Below are positions 1 to 54,000 of a DNA stretch of 64,000 nucleotides, piece after piece. Under the pieces are notes generated by a model. The model was not told the origin of the DNA and did no database searches. It saw only the letters and a program-made list of their open reading frames with translations. Source of the DNA: Lichenostomus cassidix (taxonomy: Eukaryota; Chordata; Aves; Passeriformes; Meliphagidae); contig CM039196.1 of NCBI GenBank assembly GCA_008360975.2, positions 9,032,263 through 9,096,262 on the forward strand, written 5' to 3'. The position numbers were made by a program, and so were the translations under genes. Position 1 is the stretch's first letter. Every line of letters begins with the position of its first letter.

Positions 1-3000
1 TGTGTAAACTATTCAAAAGGGTTCTGGAGAAAAAGCAAAGTACTTGTACTTGTCTAGCAGAAGAATTACTAAACCCAGACACAGACTGACATATAACAGT
101 TGTGTTTCAAGGAAGAGTAAAACCAATACAAATCAGAAAAGCTGGATGGATGAGAAAAGCTTTTAGAATCACTGATTTTTATATCATCTTTAAAGGCCAG
201 GGAAAGTGAGCTTTAAATTAGCTATTTAGGAGATATTATTACTGGCTGCAGTGTCATCTCAAACAAGGTTAGTCCTTATCCAGTATAGTGCTGTGAAGTC
301 AGACTGAGGCATCAGTAAAATTCTGTTCTTTCACCAAGACCAAAAATCACACCACTGTTGTGTCAGTTCTGCCTCACAGCTGAACTGGAAGTACCCTCGT
401 CTGAGAGGTGGAGGGTACCAATTAATGCCCTTCTGGGTTTGATCAGGAGAGTTGTCCAATATCAAACGGGATCACTGATTTATTTCAGATACACTGAACA
501 ACTCTTGATCATTACTGACCTAAAGTGAACTTACAGTCTGGAGGCAAACTAGTCTATGCCTTGTTTAGTAGTGTTATACTTTCTTCCCGTTAGATAATAT
601 ACAGAAAAAACATGTTTCTGTTCAAAAAAACCCTTCAGATACATATAAAAGTGCTACTTAAAGACAGAAAAAATAACATTACAATACACATAAAAACCAA
701 AAGTTTCTATCAAACTGAAATGTTGTAAGTTACAAGGATTAATTACTTGAGTATATGACATGTATTTGTGCCCTCCTAGCTGAACTGATTCCCAAGTAAC
801 CATCCTAGCTGAACACATGCAATAATTGGAAACCATTAAAAGCCTCCAGAGAAATTTCAATGATTGAACAAAACAAAAAAAAGTCAAAACAAAATAAAAC
901 CACAAAAAAAGAAAACCAAAAAAACCAAAAACAAAAAACAAAAAGAAAGAGCCCCTTTCTTCCATTTGTTGCAAGAGTTCAGAATCAAAAATGGACTATT
1001 CCGTTATTGCAAGTGCAGTCTACAGTCAGAACAGGTCAGCTCCTGAACTGTGGAACCAGGACTGCCAATGGCTCCTCTGCAGCAGGAAATGTCCACTGGG
1101 CTCCCTCACTACCACATAAATACACCAGTTACATGCAATTAAAATAACAAGTATCACTAGGGTGAAAATGCACAGAATACATTGCTATGCTGGGGCAGAG
1201 CAGGTTTTAAGCCTTGACTTCCCCAAGCAACATTTTCATATTCTAGAACTATGCAAAATACAAAAGCCTTAGAAAAGTGCAACAAAACTAGCTTTATGAC
1301 ATTTTTCTTTCCATTTCCATAAATACAATCTCATAAAAATATTATTAAACAGAAGCATACTTCCCAGTGGAGAACTAACAGGCCACATTTCAGCTTTCAG
1401 TAAATGATTTTGCCTAAACTGAAAACCCCTGAAAATAGGGGATTAAAATGAAACCAGCTTAATTGCATCAGGCTGCTGTAATATTCTGCCAAAAGTTCTT
1501 CCTACTGCTCTGCATCCCCAAGTCCTGCTGAAACTAATGGGAACTTTATGTGCAACTCTGAGGCAGACAGTGGCCTATGGGTAAGGAACATTCCAGGCAA
1601 AAGCTAATGTCAGTTGGAAGGAAGTCATCTGGTATTCATAGGTTTTACTAAAGTTTCAGTGTGAGCAAATAATTCTAATATCACAGAATGAATTAACTCA
1701 AGGAGATAGGACAGTTGCTTTCTCAAACCGAGTTCAAGGGTGTTGCATCCAAACAACTGGAAAGCATAGCAAAAGCACAAGATAAAAAAAGACATTCACA
1801 TCGATTAAAAGAAATCAGAACTGCACAAACCTCGACCTTTAAAGTTATTCAGTATTAATTATCCACAGCATACTTGCTACATACTCCAGATGCTTAACAT
1901 CTTGGGTCTGATAATTATATAGTGTACTACAACACTAATTCTGAAATCAGGGAATGCAACAAAGAAACTCAGATGAAGGAGGGACACAGCAAGCCACACA
2001 GTAATTTAAAACCCATCCAGCCACTCTCCTGTGAAAGCAGAAATACTATTAAAAGATACCTTTCTAAATAGGGACAATTAATGTATTAAGAGATGTCTGT
2101 GTTTCGCTAGTCAACACACACTGTCTTGGGAAAGCACAATGGCATGCCCAGCACTCATGGATGACGAAGACACGTTAATAGCACTTCACACCAAATAATT
2201 TCTCAAACTGGTTAATATTAGCTTAATGAAAGGAAAATACTAATGGTAGCTTAAAGAAAGGAATTGCAGAAATAGAGCTTGGCAGAACATAAAAATAAAA
2301 CAGAAATAAATATTTACCAAGTCAAGGGAAGGACCACAAACCAACTACAGTTAACTCAGTCCACACAGGAACATGACTATTTGAAGGTCCTCTTTCTAGG
2401 CCACCTCAGCATAACTCACAATAGGCAAAAAATAGCATGAAGGTGTACAACTGGATTCCTTCCCAGAAGAACTTTGCCCCTTAGTAGCTCCTGCTCGTGG
2501 CTGTGTTAGTTGCAAGAGGGAAACAAGAAGTCAAGTCACTGCAGGAGTGCCAGGAACACAGTTTAAAGATGTAACTGCATCACTTCAGCTAGCCTGGGGC
2601 AGCTTTGGAAGTTCCACACCACCTGAACACCAGGCAGCTCCCCAAACCAGGCACAGGCAGTAAGAACACCCACAAGTTCTCCAAATCTCCAACTTCCCGA
2701 ATAATCTCGGTTAAAACTGCACTGGAATAAAAATTGTGCCCTGGGCCAAATCTGTACAGAAATAGAATTGAGTGAAAGCAATTTTTTTAGTGATGCAAAA
2801 GAATCCAAATGTCTGAAGTGTTGAAACTGAAAAAATAGCTAAGAACACTAAGATCAGAAACAGAAATGAGACTCCAATGTCACAGCTACACGATACACAA
2901 GGCAGATCTTCAGCAGCTTAAACCACTGTCCTGAACCATTACAGGATGGGTCCAACTTATTTCTCCTCATGCACATAAAACCAGAGCACCACTGCTGCCA

Positions 3001-4536
3001 GGGACATTCATAGGAGTTTACACCAATAAATTAAAGCAGAGCTCATTTAGCTCTGGCAAATTAAGGGCCTCCTAAGACACAGTGATAAACTTTATAGAAA
3101 AACACAAACAGTGGAAATATTTCATAAAATTGGAGACAAAAAATTATCAGAAACACTACGTGTAACTCAAAGAACATATTTTATGCAAAGAGACGAAAAT
3201 CTACCTTTAAATCAGAATATATCATAATTATATACTATATTCTGGATAATCTATCCACAAACACGAATTTAAAAGGGAAAACTTCACTCAGTTTTTCAGA
3301 GGCATGGGAGTCAGAGGTCTTTTGTGAGGGCCAGATATTCACACACTGCAGATACTAAATTAGTGTTTCTATTTAAATAGACAGCCAAATCAAACTGGAT
3401 TAAACAAAACCAACTGAAAACCAAAGCAAGTGTAGCACCTGCAGAAGTGTTTCCATCCACAGGATCCAGAGGGTGACACAGCTGTACCTGCATCAGGATG
3501 TGTCACAGCTCCAGTTTGTTACCCACCCTACAGCTGGCCATGAATAGCCCTGATATTCTACAGCACAGGCATTTGCAAGGCACATAGTAAAATATAAATG
3601 GATGACAAGATATTTTTAGTACATTCAGAACTATTTTCTGGATTAAAAGGAAAGTAAATCAGCATAAACTTGCACTTCACATGAACAAAAAAATCAGGCT
3701 GTTTCATGATTAGCTATGAACAGAAACCAAACACAGCAGTATATTTCACATCCAGAAGGGCTACAGCTATTTTCTCTCTTGAACAACTGTATGTGGTTTG
3801 AACCTTCAGACAAAACACACTGTAGTGTGCAGCAGGGCATTATGTTTGCTTTAAATCTTCCATTGCTTCGTTCCTTCCACTCGGCAGCTGTGCAGCACCT
3901 CATATGTAAAGGCTCAGATACATCAGTACACAAAAAACTCTTCATGAGAACCCAGAGTTCCTGGGCTGAATTCACAGAGGTTTATCAGACAGATCACACC
4001 AAGAAGAAATTTACAGAGCTCTGAAGTTCATAAAAAGGTAATTTTTATAATTATTCTAGCTTTTCTCTCTCTTCTTTTCTGAAGACCAGCAGCTCGTTTT
4101 TTTAACAGAAAGGATCTGGCAAAGGTGATTTCTCCTTTGACAAATGGTTACACTCTCAGTGTTATTGCTGTTAAGGACTTGGACAACATTCCAGGTAAAC
4201 CAAGACGGCCATTGGACAGAAAAAAAATCAGCCCTAAGCTTGAATTACTTCACCAAAACAGGTCATGAGTGAATTTAGATCAAGAAATGCTACCCTTTTC
4301 ATTAGAAAAATATTTTTTTCAATCTAAGGCAATGAATAAGACAATCATAGATAAGGATACCTGTTCAGAGGATAAACAGAAGGTTTTTTTAAATGCTAAT
4401 TGGCAAAATCCGGAATTTAGCAGTAGAACATGGAATGCAAGACAGCAGTAATGTGTATTTCTAGTAAGACTATTCTCATTGAAACTTAAGGAATGAAGTT
4501 AAAAAAATGTTTGAGGAAATATAGAGGAGAGGAAAA
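1..4536. other. Downstream flank, no gene recognised
   Basis: AT-rich sequence with only short open frames (102 codons or fewer) and no recognisable coding exon, RNA gene or transposon. In human the next gene downstream is ADORA2A in the same orientation. Nothing here resembles its receptor coding exons, so if synteny holds it lies beyond the window. A low-complexity A-rich stretch occupies about 868-948. An AATAAA on minus at 484-479 could mark a distal SPECC1L end. Confidence 0.6.
868..948. repeat. A-rich low-complexity stretch
   Basis: About 80 bases of A runs broken by single C, G or T bases (patterns such as AACAAAAAA and ACCAAAAA). It accounts for the Lys/Asn/Gln-rich open frames seen across it. 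It could be a decayed retroposon tail, but no element body is visible beside it. Confidence 0.7.
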
Positions 4537-4549
4537 TGCATTTCAGACT

Positions 4550-4555
4550 TTTATT
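4550..4555 (-). terminator. Candidate poly(A) signal AATAAA
   Basis: The canonical hexamer reads CCAATAAAAG on the minus strand. A CA dinucleotide follows at cleavage distance, and a U-rich downstream element begins immediately after it. This is the best of the signals downstream of the stop codon. Confidence 0.5.
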
Positions 4556-5015
4556 GGAATCTATTAATGAAGATTTTTCACTAGAAACCTCTCTTGAAAC
4601 AATTGTCTTTAGATTATGTTGGCTCTTCAAAAGCACCAGTTAATAATCTGAGGGTATCTACTTCTAGTTCTAAAGAGCTGTAAGAATGCTTGAGACATTG
4701 CTGCTCTGAAAACTTCTCCAAAGGCCCTCAGCATGGGTTAAGTAGTTATTTTGCAAAGCTCCACAATTCTCACAGGCACATATCAGTGTAAGTATGTATT
4801 CTTATACAATGCTAGAGACATGCTGAATTATTACTCCTCACATGGGCTGTGTTCTTCAGGTGAAGGGCTTTTGGATTTGGCAATACTTTTGAGTTAAATA
4901 TGTGCTTTTATACCATGAAGAAGTTTCACAGATGCCAAGCACAGCTGCATTCACTGGGTTAACATCTATGACATTCAAACTGTCCTTAACAGTCGTAAGA
5001 GCACCATAGAACAGA

Positions 5016-5021
5016 TTTATT
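5016..5021 (-). terminator. Alternative poly(A) signal AATAAA
   Basis: A canonical hexamer about 1.58 kb after the stop, followed by a GU-containing stretch (TCTATGGTGCTC). It is plausible as a proximal site and weaker in layout than the one at 4555-4550. Confidence 0.3.
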
Positions 5022-5191
5022 TTCTTTACAACGGGGTTACTGCGCTGAAAGAGCCTGTGCTTATAAATAGCAGCTGTTACAGAACTCACTGCTCGAGTTG
5101 GTTTCTGCTTAATATTAATGAGATGTTCTGTGGCTGAACTGCTGATAAGTGTTCAGAAAAGCAAGAGGCAGAAGCAATGACAGAGTGAAGT

Positions 5192-5208
5192 CTCCCCCCC
5201 CACCCCCG
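5192..5208 (-). repeat. G-rich tract in the probable 3' UTR
   Basis: On the transcript strand there is a run of five G, one T, then eight G. It is inside the presumed 3' UTR and may form a two-layer G-quadruplex; it is also a slippage-prone homopolymer. Confidence 0.55.
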
Positions 5209-6601
5209 ATTTGACAAACAAGATTACAACAAACAGCTCATGACAAATGGAGCCATGAAATCGTTGGGAGCCATTAACATTCCACACCAGGCCCTGAAGT
5301 GCCAGGACATATCAACTCAGTGATCGCTAAGGCACTTAAACTCTTTTGCCCAAGAGCTGCTAAATGAATTCAGGTACATTTTAGGAAAAAAAGAAGTTGA
5401 GCAGGCTAAAGTTTCTCAATTCCTTCCTTGTGACAGTGAGTCATTTCCACACAATATTTGAGACTACTGGGTGTACACACATTACATCAGTTCCTCCATA
5501 GTCCTCCTCAGGGAGCATCTCACCTTCTGTCACTCAGATGAGGATGTGCAAGACCAATGAAAAACATACGGAAAACATGGCAAAGCTGGATTTTGAGACA
5601 ACTTACTTCATTATTACACCTTATTAGAATATCTTCTCTGCAGAGGAAATGCTATCCCAGTTCCAAACTTCTACTACAGATATCCACGACGTGTGCTCAT
5701 ATTGCTGTAGAGGGAAGCCCAGGGTAGCTGCGTGTGCTGCACAGGCAAAGGAGGAAGAGAGGAAAGAACAAGCCAGACAAGGGGTGATCATTGATTCATT
5801 TCTGTTAGAATGGAAGCACAGGGAGTTTGCACAGATTCCTTGGAGTATAGTGCACCCTGAAAGCCAGGAGCTGCATGTGCTAGTCTTTACAATCCATAAG
5901 AAAAAGATGAAAGCCACATCACTGTGACAGAGGTAGGCTTATAATGAAGCTTTAGAATGAAGACTTCTTCTGTGCCAGATTTTTCGAGGTATCAAGAGCA
6001 CTTTTCCCCTCGATTTGTCATTATGGAATCAAAGCTTGTTTTCCTAGAATATTGTGCACATTTTAAAGGATGGAAAATAGCTGTATAGGCAGTAACTAAG
6101 TTACCATTAACAACTCTAGTGTATTGGGCTGCCATATGCTGTGGGTAGAAGATTCAGAGTCTGTGGAATCAGGATGCTACAGAACGTTCAGTAATATGAT
6201 GCCATATTATCCTTTTCCTTCTCAAAGCTTTATCTGTACATTCAGTCTCCTATATGCTAGGGGAACCATTCATCTCACTCTCCCAGGAAAGAAAGTTTCA
6301 CGAAGTCTGACTGGAAAGGCAGCACAAAAGTAGTTCAAGCTCTTTAGGCTACATAATTAATCTGAATAGCTTAATAACTTGGGTTATTCCAAGCACTGTG
6401 GCAATAAGTTCTTGCGTTTAAACAGTTTTTTCCAGGCTTAGTAGCTGAAGCAATCTGAGGCAATCCAGGATAGTGTCACTGAAGTTTGAGGGGGCTCAAA
6501 TGTTGCCAGTTTTCAGTGAAATGGGGATTAGCATTTCAGTAAGATTTCCATCTGGTAGCTCATGTTGGTTGTATCCCATGGATCTGTCGAATGATTAGGG
6601 T

Positions 6602-47646
<41,045 letters not shown>

Positions 47647-50600
47647 TCTGGGCTGTCTGTTTATGATGCATTTACAAACAAATCTACAAGCAGAAAGAAA
47701 GAGACTTTAAATACAAAATGCAGATGAAAAGCAATGTCTTTTTTTATAATGTTCTATTTAAGACCAGAAGTCCAGAAGAGCAGCAAAGACCACAAATTAG
47801 AGCCAAACAAAATGCATGTGACTGACCAATGGTATTTGCCTTTTTTTTAAAAGGAATTTTGCTAAGGACTAAGCACTTCCTACAGCTCCACTCCAAATTA
47901 TAATTATTTTTTTTTAGTTCTCGTTCCACAAATGGCATTGAACTGAGGATATTTTATAAGTGACCCATGTTGTTGAGTTCACTCATTAGCCAGCAAAAGA
48001 AAGGCTTATTAGGGAGCAATGTCCTTTATTTCTGACTGTGGGAAGGAAAACACTGTGGGAGTATTCAGGCAACAGCTTAACTACCAACAACACTGGACCT
48101 GAGAAAAGATTACCACCAGCTCAGTAACTGCAGTGCTGAGAGAAAAAATGGCAGTTGCAGAGGAAAAACTTACTCTATAGAAATCCAAAGAAGCTGAAAA
48201 TTTCAGATTCCCTCAAACCATTTATTATTAAAAATCACAATAATAAACACATGGAATTTTACAAAATTTAACACAAGTTGTGTGATTATGAGGATTATCT
48301 GCAAGAAGAAACCAGAAGTGGCTCGCTGGGTTCGACATCCGGCAGTGAGGACACTGCTGCAGCCTGGCCCTGCCTGCTGTCCCCAGCAGACACTGCCAGC
48401 ACTGCCATTCCACCCACAAGCACAGATGAAAGTCCAGAAAACAAAGCTGACTTTATCCAAACCAGGAGCAGCCACAGCAGACCCAAACACTGCAGTTAGC
48501 ACAATGACTGCTAATTCCAAGGAAGCACAGACTAAGAGGAGAACAGCCACAGAACAGCCCTAATTTGAAGCACAGACTACCAGAAAGACTAGACACATCA
48601 GGATCTTCTCCTCCTGCAAGAGCGAGAGTTGGCAGCTGTTTTCTTCACCGCCCTGAGTCAGATGTCATGGGATAAAAGATTAAGAGGACATCTCCACTCC
48701 ACTTTCAGTCTTACAGACTCCAGGTGAAAGTAAGTGATCAGGTCTATCTGAGCCCAGTATCTTGCAGCTGATTAGGAGCATGAAACATGTCTAGTCATTT
48801 CCAACCCTTAAAAACTGAAGCATTTCAAAGGCACATAAAGCAAACTGATGACTGCATGCATAAGACATTTGACATAACAACACAGTGATCAGAAGTACTA
48901 AATAATTGCAGCTAACAAAATAAACAGCATACCCTTACACACACTCCTTCCTTCTGAACACTACCTCAGCTACACACAAATATATTTCAAATCTGACTTT
49001 CATAAAAGCCAGTAAAACTCCAAGAGTTTTGCCTCCTCAGATCCCTAAGTACTGTTAACAGAAGCAACAGGAAGCTTCATTTTAAGACACTGAAAATATT
49101 TGTTTATAGCTTCCAGATTCCCTTTAGTTCTGAAAGCTGGCATGAACAGACACAGAAAACTTTGTTTGCTGTTGCAGTTTCATCATCACAATGTCAAAAA
49201 TGCACTGGTCCTGCCATACAGCTACTAGTAATCAGAACGCCTTCACAGAAGATTAAATAACTGAGAGATAATTTGAAATGAGACACTCCTAAAAAATCCA
49301 AGACCCAAACCAGAAAAGCCCCATGAAGATAATATGTTTGCTATACACACATAATATTACGTGGTACAACTGCCTACTAAGATTCCAGAAGCAGATGGTA
49401 ACACTGGTTACCATCTAACTAAGTTGCCACACTTCTATTTCTTGCCTTTTTCATGTTTATGAGTCAAACATTTACTTGTGCTTTTGATCTTACTCAACTG
49501 AAACCACTAAAGAGGATAGAGTTGTTCAGTAAAACTGGCATCTTTACCATTGAATGGTATTTTGATTTTCTACAGACAGAAATAAATTGCCCATAGCATG
49601 CTTGAGAAATAACCAAATGAATTTTCAGTGCACAGTTTGCAGGAAAGCTGACTGCATTAAAAGAATTATCCCAAAGAAAAACTACACACTTGCACTAAAT
49701 CCAGTCCATCAGAACCATCACTTTTTGACAGCTCACAGAATGAGAGGGCAGTGCTCCAAGGAGGGTTAGGGGACTGGCAGTGATATGACTGTGATACATT
49801 TGGGCAAAGCCTGACAACCTCGCCTGGCAATGCAGATAAAGCAGTGACTCCGGCTGGCCCGGAGACACCCAGCACTGGCCACTTGCAATGCACATTTCTC
49901 AGGTGAACAGAGCACATTCAGGCCTGACACACCTTGCAAAGCCAGACACAGCACACAGGAGCTTTGCATGTACAGTAAACACAGTTGGATCTGTTTATTA
50001 CAGTAAGACAGTAGCATAACCCACTGGATGGATGGTCTCAGAAAGAAATGCAGGCTAACATTAGCTTTTACAGTGCAAACCATTTAAACTCTTATCAAGA
50101 TCTCTCAGGCAGTCATCAGTGACAAGACTGTGAACTCAAATGTTTCTCATCCGTGAGAAGTTCCTGAAATCATGCCACAGCATTTGCTTCAAGAACAGCA
50201 ACTGCATAGAACAGTGATGGAAGCAGGCAAAACTGAACAATGTAAGATAAATAAAATCTTCATGTTTCATCACAGATTTAACTCAAAATATACATAAATT
50301 TGACACTCAAACCCACTATCTTTGATTCACTGAAACTCAAAGGTAGAACCACCTTTCCAGAAATTTCAAATATACATGGAGGGCAAGAAGGGTTAGGTAC
50401 CACTGTTCCTGTTTCAATTCCAGAGAAACTAAGCTCTAATAATTACTTTCTTTCTGAAAGAAGTTTATGTCATTATAGTTTAAAAACTGAAAAACATATA
50501 CAAATGGGTCACACAAAATAAGAACAAGACATCAATTAGCATTAAAGGACCTAAAAGCAGCTGCTCACTAAGACTCCTCAAGTGAACTTATTGGTTCTCT

Positions 50601-51056
50601 GTGTCAATTTCTCCCATCCTGCTTTCTCCAGGAAGGAAAAAGCATTGCAAACAGAAGACATCAGTATTGTTGGACTGGAAGTAGAAAAAGCCCTGCTTCA
50701 TCCAGTTTCTCAAAAGGCAGGTGTGGCAGATAAAGGCTATCTTTGTGCTTCTGAAGAACACCACCACATTCCTTAGGAAGAAACACTATTACAAATCAAC
50801 AATAATCTTGTCTCTGCCCAACAAGAAAATTTAACAATAAATTTTAAAATAACTAATAAAATGCTCTCTAGCCAAAGGAAGCTTTCTGAAGAGTAACACA
50901 CAGCACTAACAATTCAAATGAGAACTAAAACATTATTTCACTATTGTTTCAAAAAGAAAATACTGCATATAAAACTGTAGTTAATATTTTGCCCTAGGGA
51001 GAAAGAAGGAATTACTGAAGACTTCCTTTCCCTTTATACACACTTCCTCCCTCCTC

Positions 51057-51081
51057 AAAAAAAAAAAAAAAGAAAAAAAAA
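51057..51081. repeat. A-rich tract in intron 1
   Basis: Two A runs separated by one G, continued by further A/G-rich sequence. Possibly an old retroposon tail; no body recognised. Confidence 0.75.
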
Positions 51082-54000
51082 GGAAGCAGAAGGAAAAAAA
51101 CCCACTACTAAAGAAAATACTCATCAACAGGCATAAGACGTTATTGGAAAACATTTGATTAATGGTAGCACAAACAGTATCAATTAATCAAAATGGAAAA
51201 AAGCCAAAACAATCCCAAAATATCAGATAGAAAGACTGCATTCCTAAACTAAAATGTAACTATTCACTCTAACCTGTATCCTTTCCCAGACGTCTCTCTT
51301 TCCACAGCACACATAGTCCAGGAAACAGGAGAACCTTGCTCAGGAGTGTGCTCTCCCTGCTCTGTGGAGGCATGTGGAACCAGTCCTGCACTTTATACCA
51401 GCTGCAAACACAACTGCATAAATAATAATTTAAAACTGTTTTGCCCAATAGCATGGCTCTGCTCCTGACTGTAAACTGATATGATACATCCACCCAGCCA
51501 ACATGCAATGCTACTCTTCAAACCCTGAGCACTGAGGCAGGGCAGGGAGGCTATGATTTCTTACTGTGATTATTTTAATCTCATCCATTATTTAATATGC
51601 TTGTTTATCCTAATATTGCTGTCACAAAAGTAAAGCTCAGTTACAAGAGTACAAAATATAGTTTCCTGTGCCTGGAAGACGATAGAGGGTTAAGCAACAA
51701 AAAAGTATTTTTTGCCCTTAGTTGAAAATATGAGATATAAGATATGAGTTGAAAATATGAGGCATTAACCTACTAAAAATGGTGAATTATCAAGAAAATT
51801 ATTAATAACCTTAGAATTATCTTTTAAGAGATCCAGAAAAATAGAAAAAATGATCCCTCAAATCTGAGGATACTGAACATTTTTGAAAATACCGAAGTTA
51901 GAGAGGAAATTGCTCACGTCTAAGAGCAATGGAGTCAGTACACTTTCACTCTCTATTTGCGCAAATTCTTTGGTTTTGATATATTTATGCTGACAACTTT
52001 GCCCAAATAATTAGGCAATGACGTTTTCAGGTCACTTATACAGTCCCAAAATGCAGAAAAGTGAAGAGATTATAAAATTCAGCCTCTTCAACCCCCTGTA
52101 AAACACAGATACGGAACTTTCCCAAGTCTCTGTGGACAAGACAGAACAGACACCAAAAAGCTTCATACCTGGAATATGAAACAAGCTATACAGAAAGAGA
52201 CACATCTCTCTACAGTTATAACTTTCAGCCTGCAAGCTGCACAAGCACTCTACAAAAATGTCTCTTGCTCAATAATGTCAAAAACATGATATATAAACCA
52301 CTGGATTCCAGAAGCCCAGAGCAAATACTGCATTTCTTTTATTGCTTAAGATCAAGACATCAGTTTTAGTGATTTGAAAGTTTTGCTGATGGTAGCGAGT
52401 AATTTAAGATACCAAGGATAACAGGAGAGTGCATGGAATCACAAAGACCCTTATGAGACTAGCTGGACAATAAAAACAGCAAACAAAATTAAATATAGGT
52501 GAACACAAAGACATCTATCTCTTGGGGAAAAGCAACCTCAGCTTCAAATATAAATGTGCTCTCAGTGTAATATTGCTAAGCAAGACTTCAGTGTTGTGAT
52601 TCACAACTTCATTAAACTATCAGTACAGTGTTAGGAATAAGGAAAAGAAAAAAAGCAATGCAATTCCAGGAATTAATAAGGAAAGGAATAGAAAATGAAC
52701 CATAAAACACAAACATCACATTCAACAAATCAATTGTTAGGCCATCTACCCACATTTTAATTGGTATGTGCAGTTCTTCTCTCAACCTCAAAAAAAAAAG
52801 TTTTCCTACAGATCTTAAAATGGTTGAGCAAGGGGCAAAAATAAGATCAAAGGTATATAATAGCTCCCATGAGACATCTTACAGGGGACATGACAAAAGC
52901 CTATCAAATCTGGAATGGCATCGAGAAGGCAGACTGGGAGTGGCTGTTAATCATGTCTTCCAGTGCTAAATCTAAGGACCAGCAAATGAATTTAGAGCCA
53001 GGTTCTAAGGAAAAAAGTGAGCTGTATTTTTAATGTAGATTTTATGGGGGGATGGGGAGACTGGTCATGCACAAGGTAGAGAAATTCCCTAATGGATGTT
53101 AAATAGCTGAGCACAAAAGGCTCAGAAACCCCTCTGAGCCAAAACTAATTGCAGGGTGGGAAAGCAGTCAGGGTAGGAGTGAAGACTTTCAGTTTGGGTT
53201 TTTTCCTAAGGCATCTGCTCACAGCTGCAGGTGGGCTGGAGCTCCAGGTGGGCTGGATCCCTGTGCCAGTGTGGGCAGTGGCTGCTCTGTTCTTGTGCTG
53301 TGAGGAAAATACACAACTGTGCATTGCAGTGCAATATAGATGGAGCACAAGGGGCTGCGTTGCTGAAACAACAGCTGCAGGGAGTCATTTAGAGAGGAAA
53401 GACCTTCCTAGTACTTTCTGTCTTAAAAACCCTAAAGAGCCTTTACAGTTTTCCACTACAAGTTGCAGAATTACAAAAATAGGAATTCTGCATTTAAGTT
53501 ATTCTATCCACTGTTTTCAAGCCACATTTACTATTGCTACCTCTGTTTCAAACAGAAGGGAGGAAAGAGCAGAGCTTTGGGCAAGAATTGGTTGTTATAC
53601 ACCTCAATTTCTCTACTCCTTCTTTGGAGAAAACTTCAGAGCTGTAGCTGCTGCGAGCGATGTGTAACCGTTGCAATACTTAACATTCCAGAGAAGTGAC
53701 AGGAACATTTACAGAACTCCTGAACTCACAAACTGTGCTCTAAAAGCCTTTTCATAACAAAATTAAATTATGTAGCCTTGTTTTCAAGCTCCTATTTATA
53801 ACAACTGCTATTTCAAACCACTGCCAAGGGAAGAAAAAACAACTGTTCATCAGCTAGCATGGGGAAACTGTTCCACAGGGAAGGGGAGCACTGTCCGTAA
53901 CTCAGTCTCAGGAGGAGCTTCTACACTGACTGCAGCTTCAGAAGACTTTTTTTTAAATTATAGCTTTGAAAAACAGAATAACAGACCAGGTAAATCCATC

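Larger units (their letters stand above)
4537..6601 (-). other. SPECC1L: SPECC1L 3' UTR, distal end approximate
   Basis: This is non-coding sequence following the stop codon. On the minus strand AATAAA occurs at 5021-5016 and at 4555-4550. The second is followed about 15 nt later by CA and then a U-rich stretch (TTTTCCTCTCCTC), the usual layout of a cleavage site, so I place the end near 4537. A third AATAAA at 484-479 would give a UTR of about 6.1 kb. The family has a long 3' UTR in human. The two short open frames near 5624-5927 look like chance. Confidence 0.45.

Noticed and set aside
860..1147. Lys/Gln/Asn-rich open frames near the left end
   Set aside because: Produced by the A-rich low-complexity stretch at 868-948.
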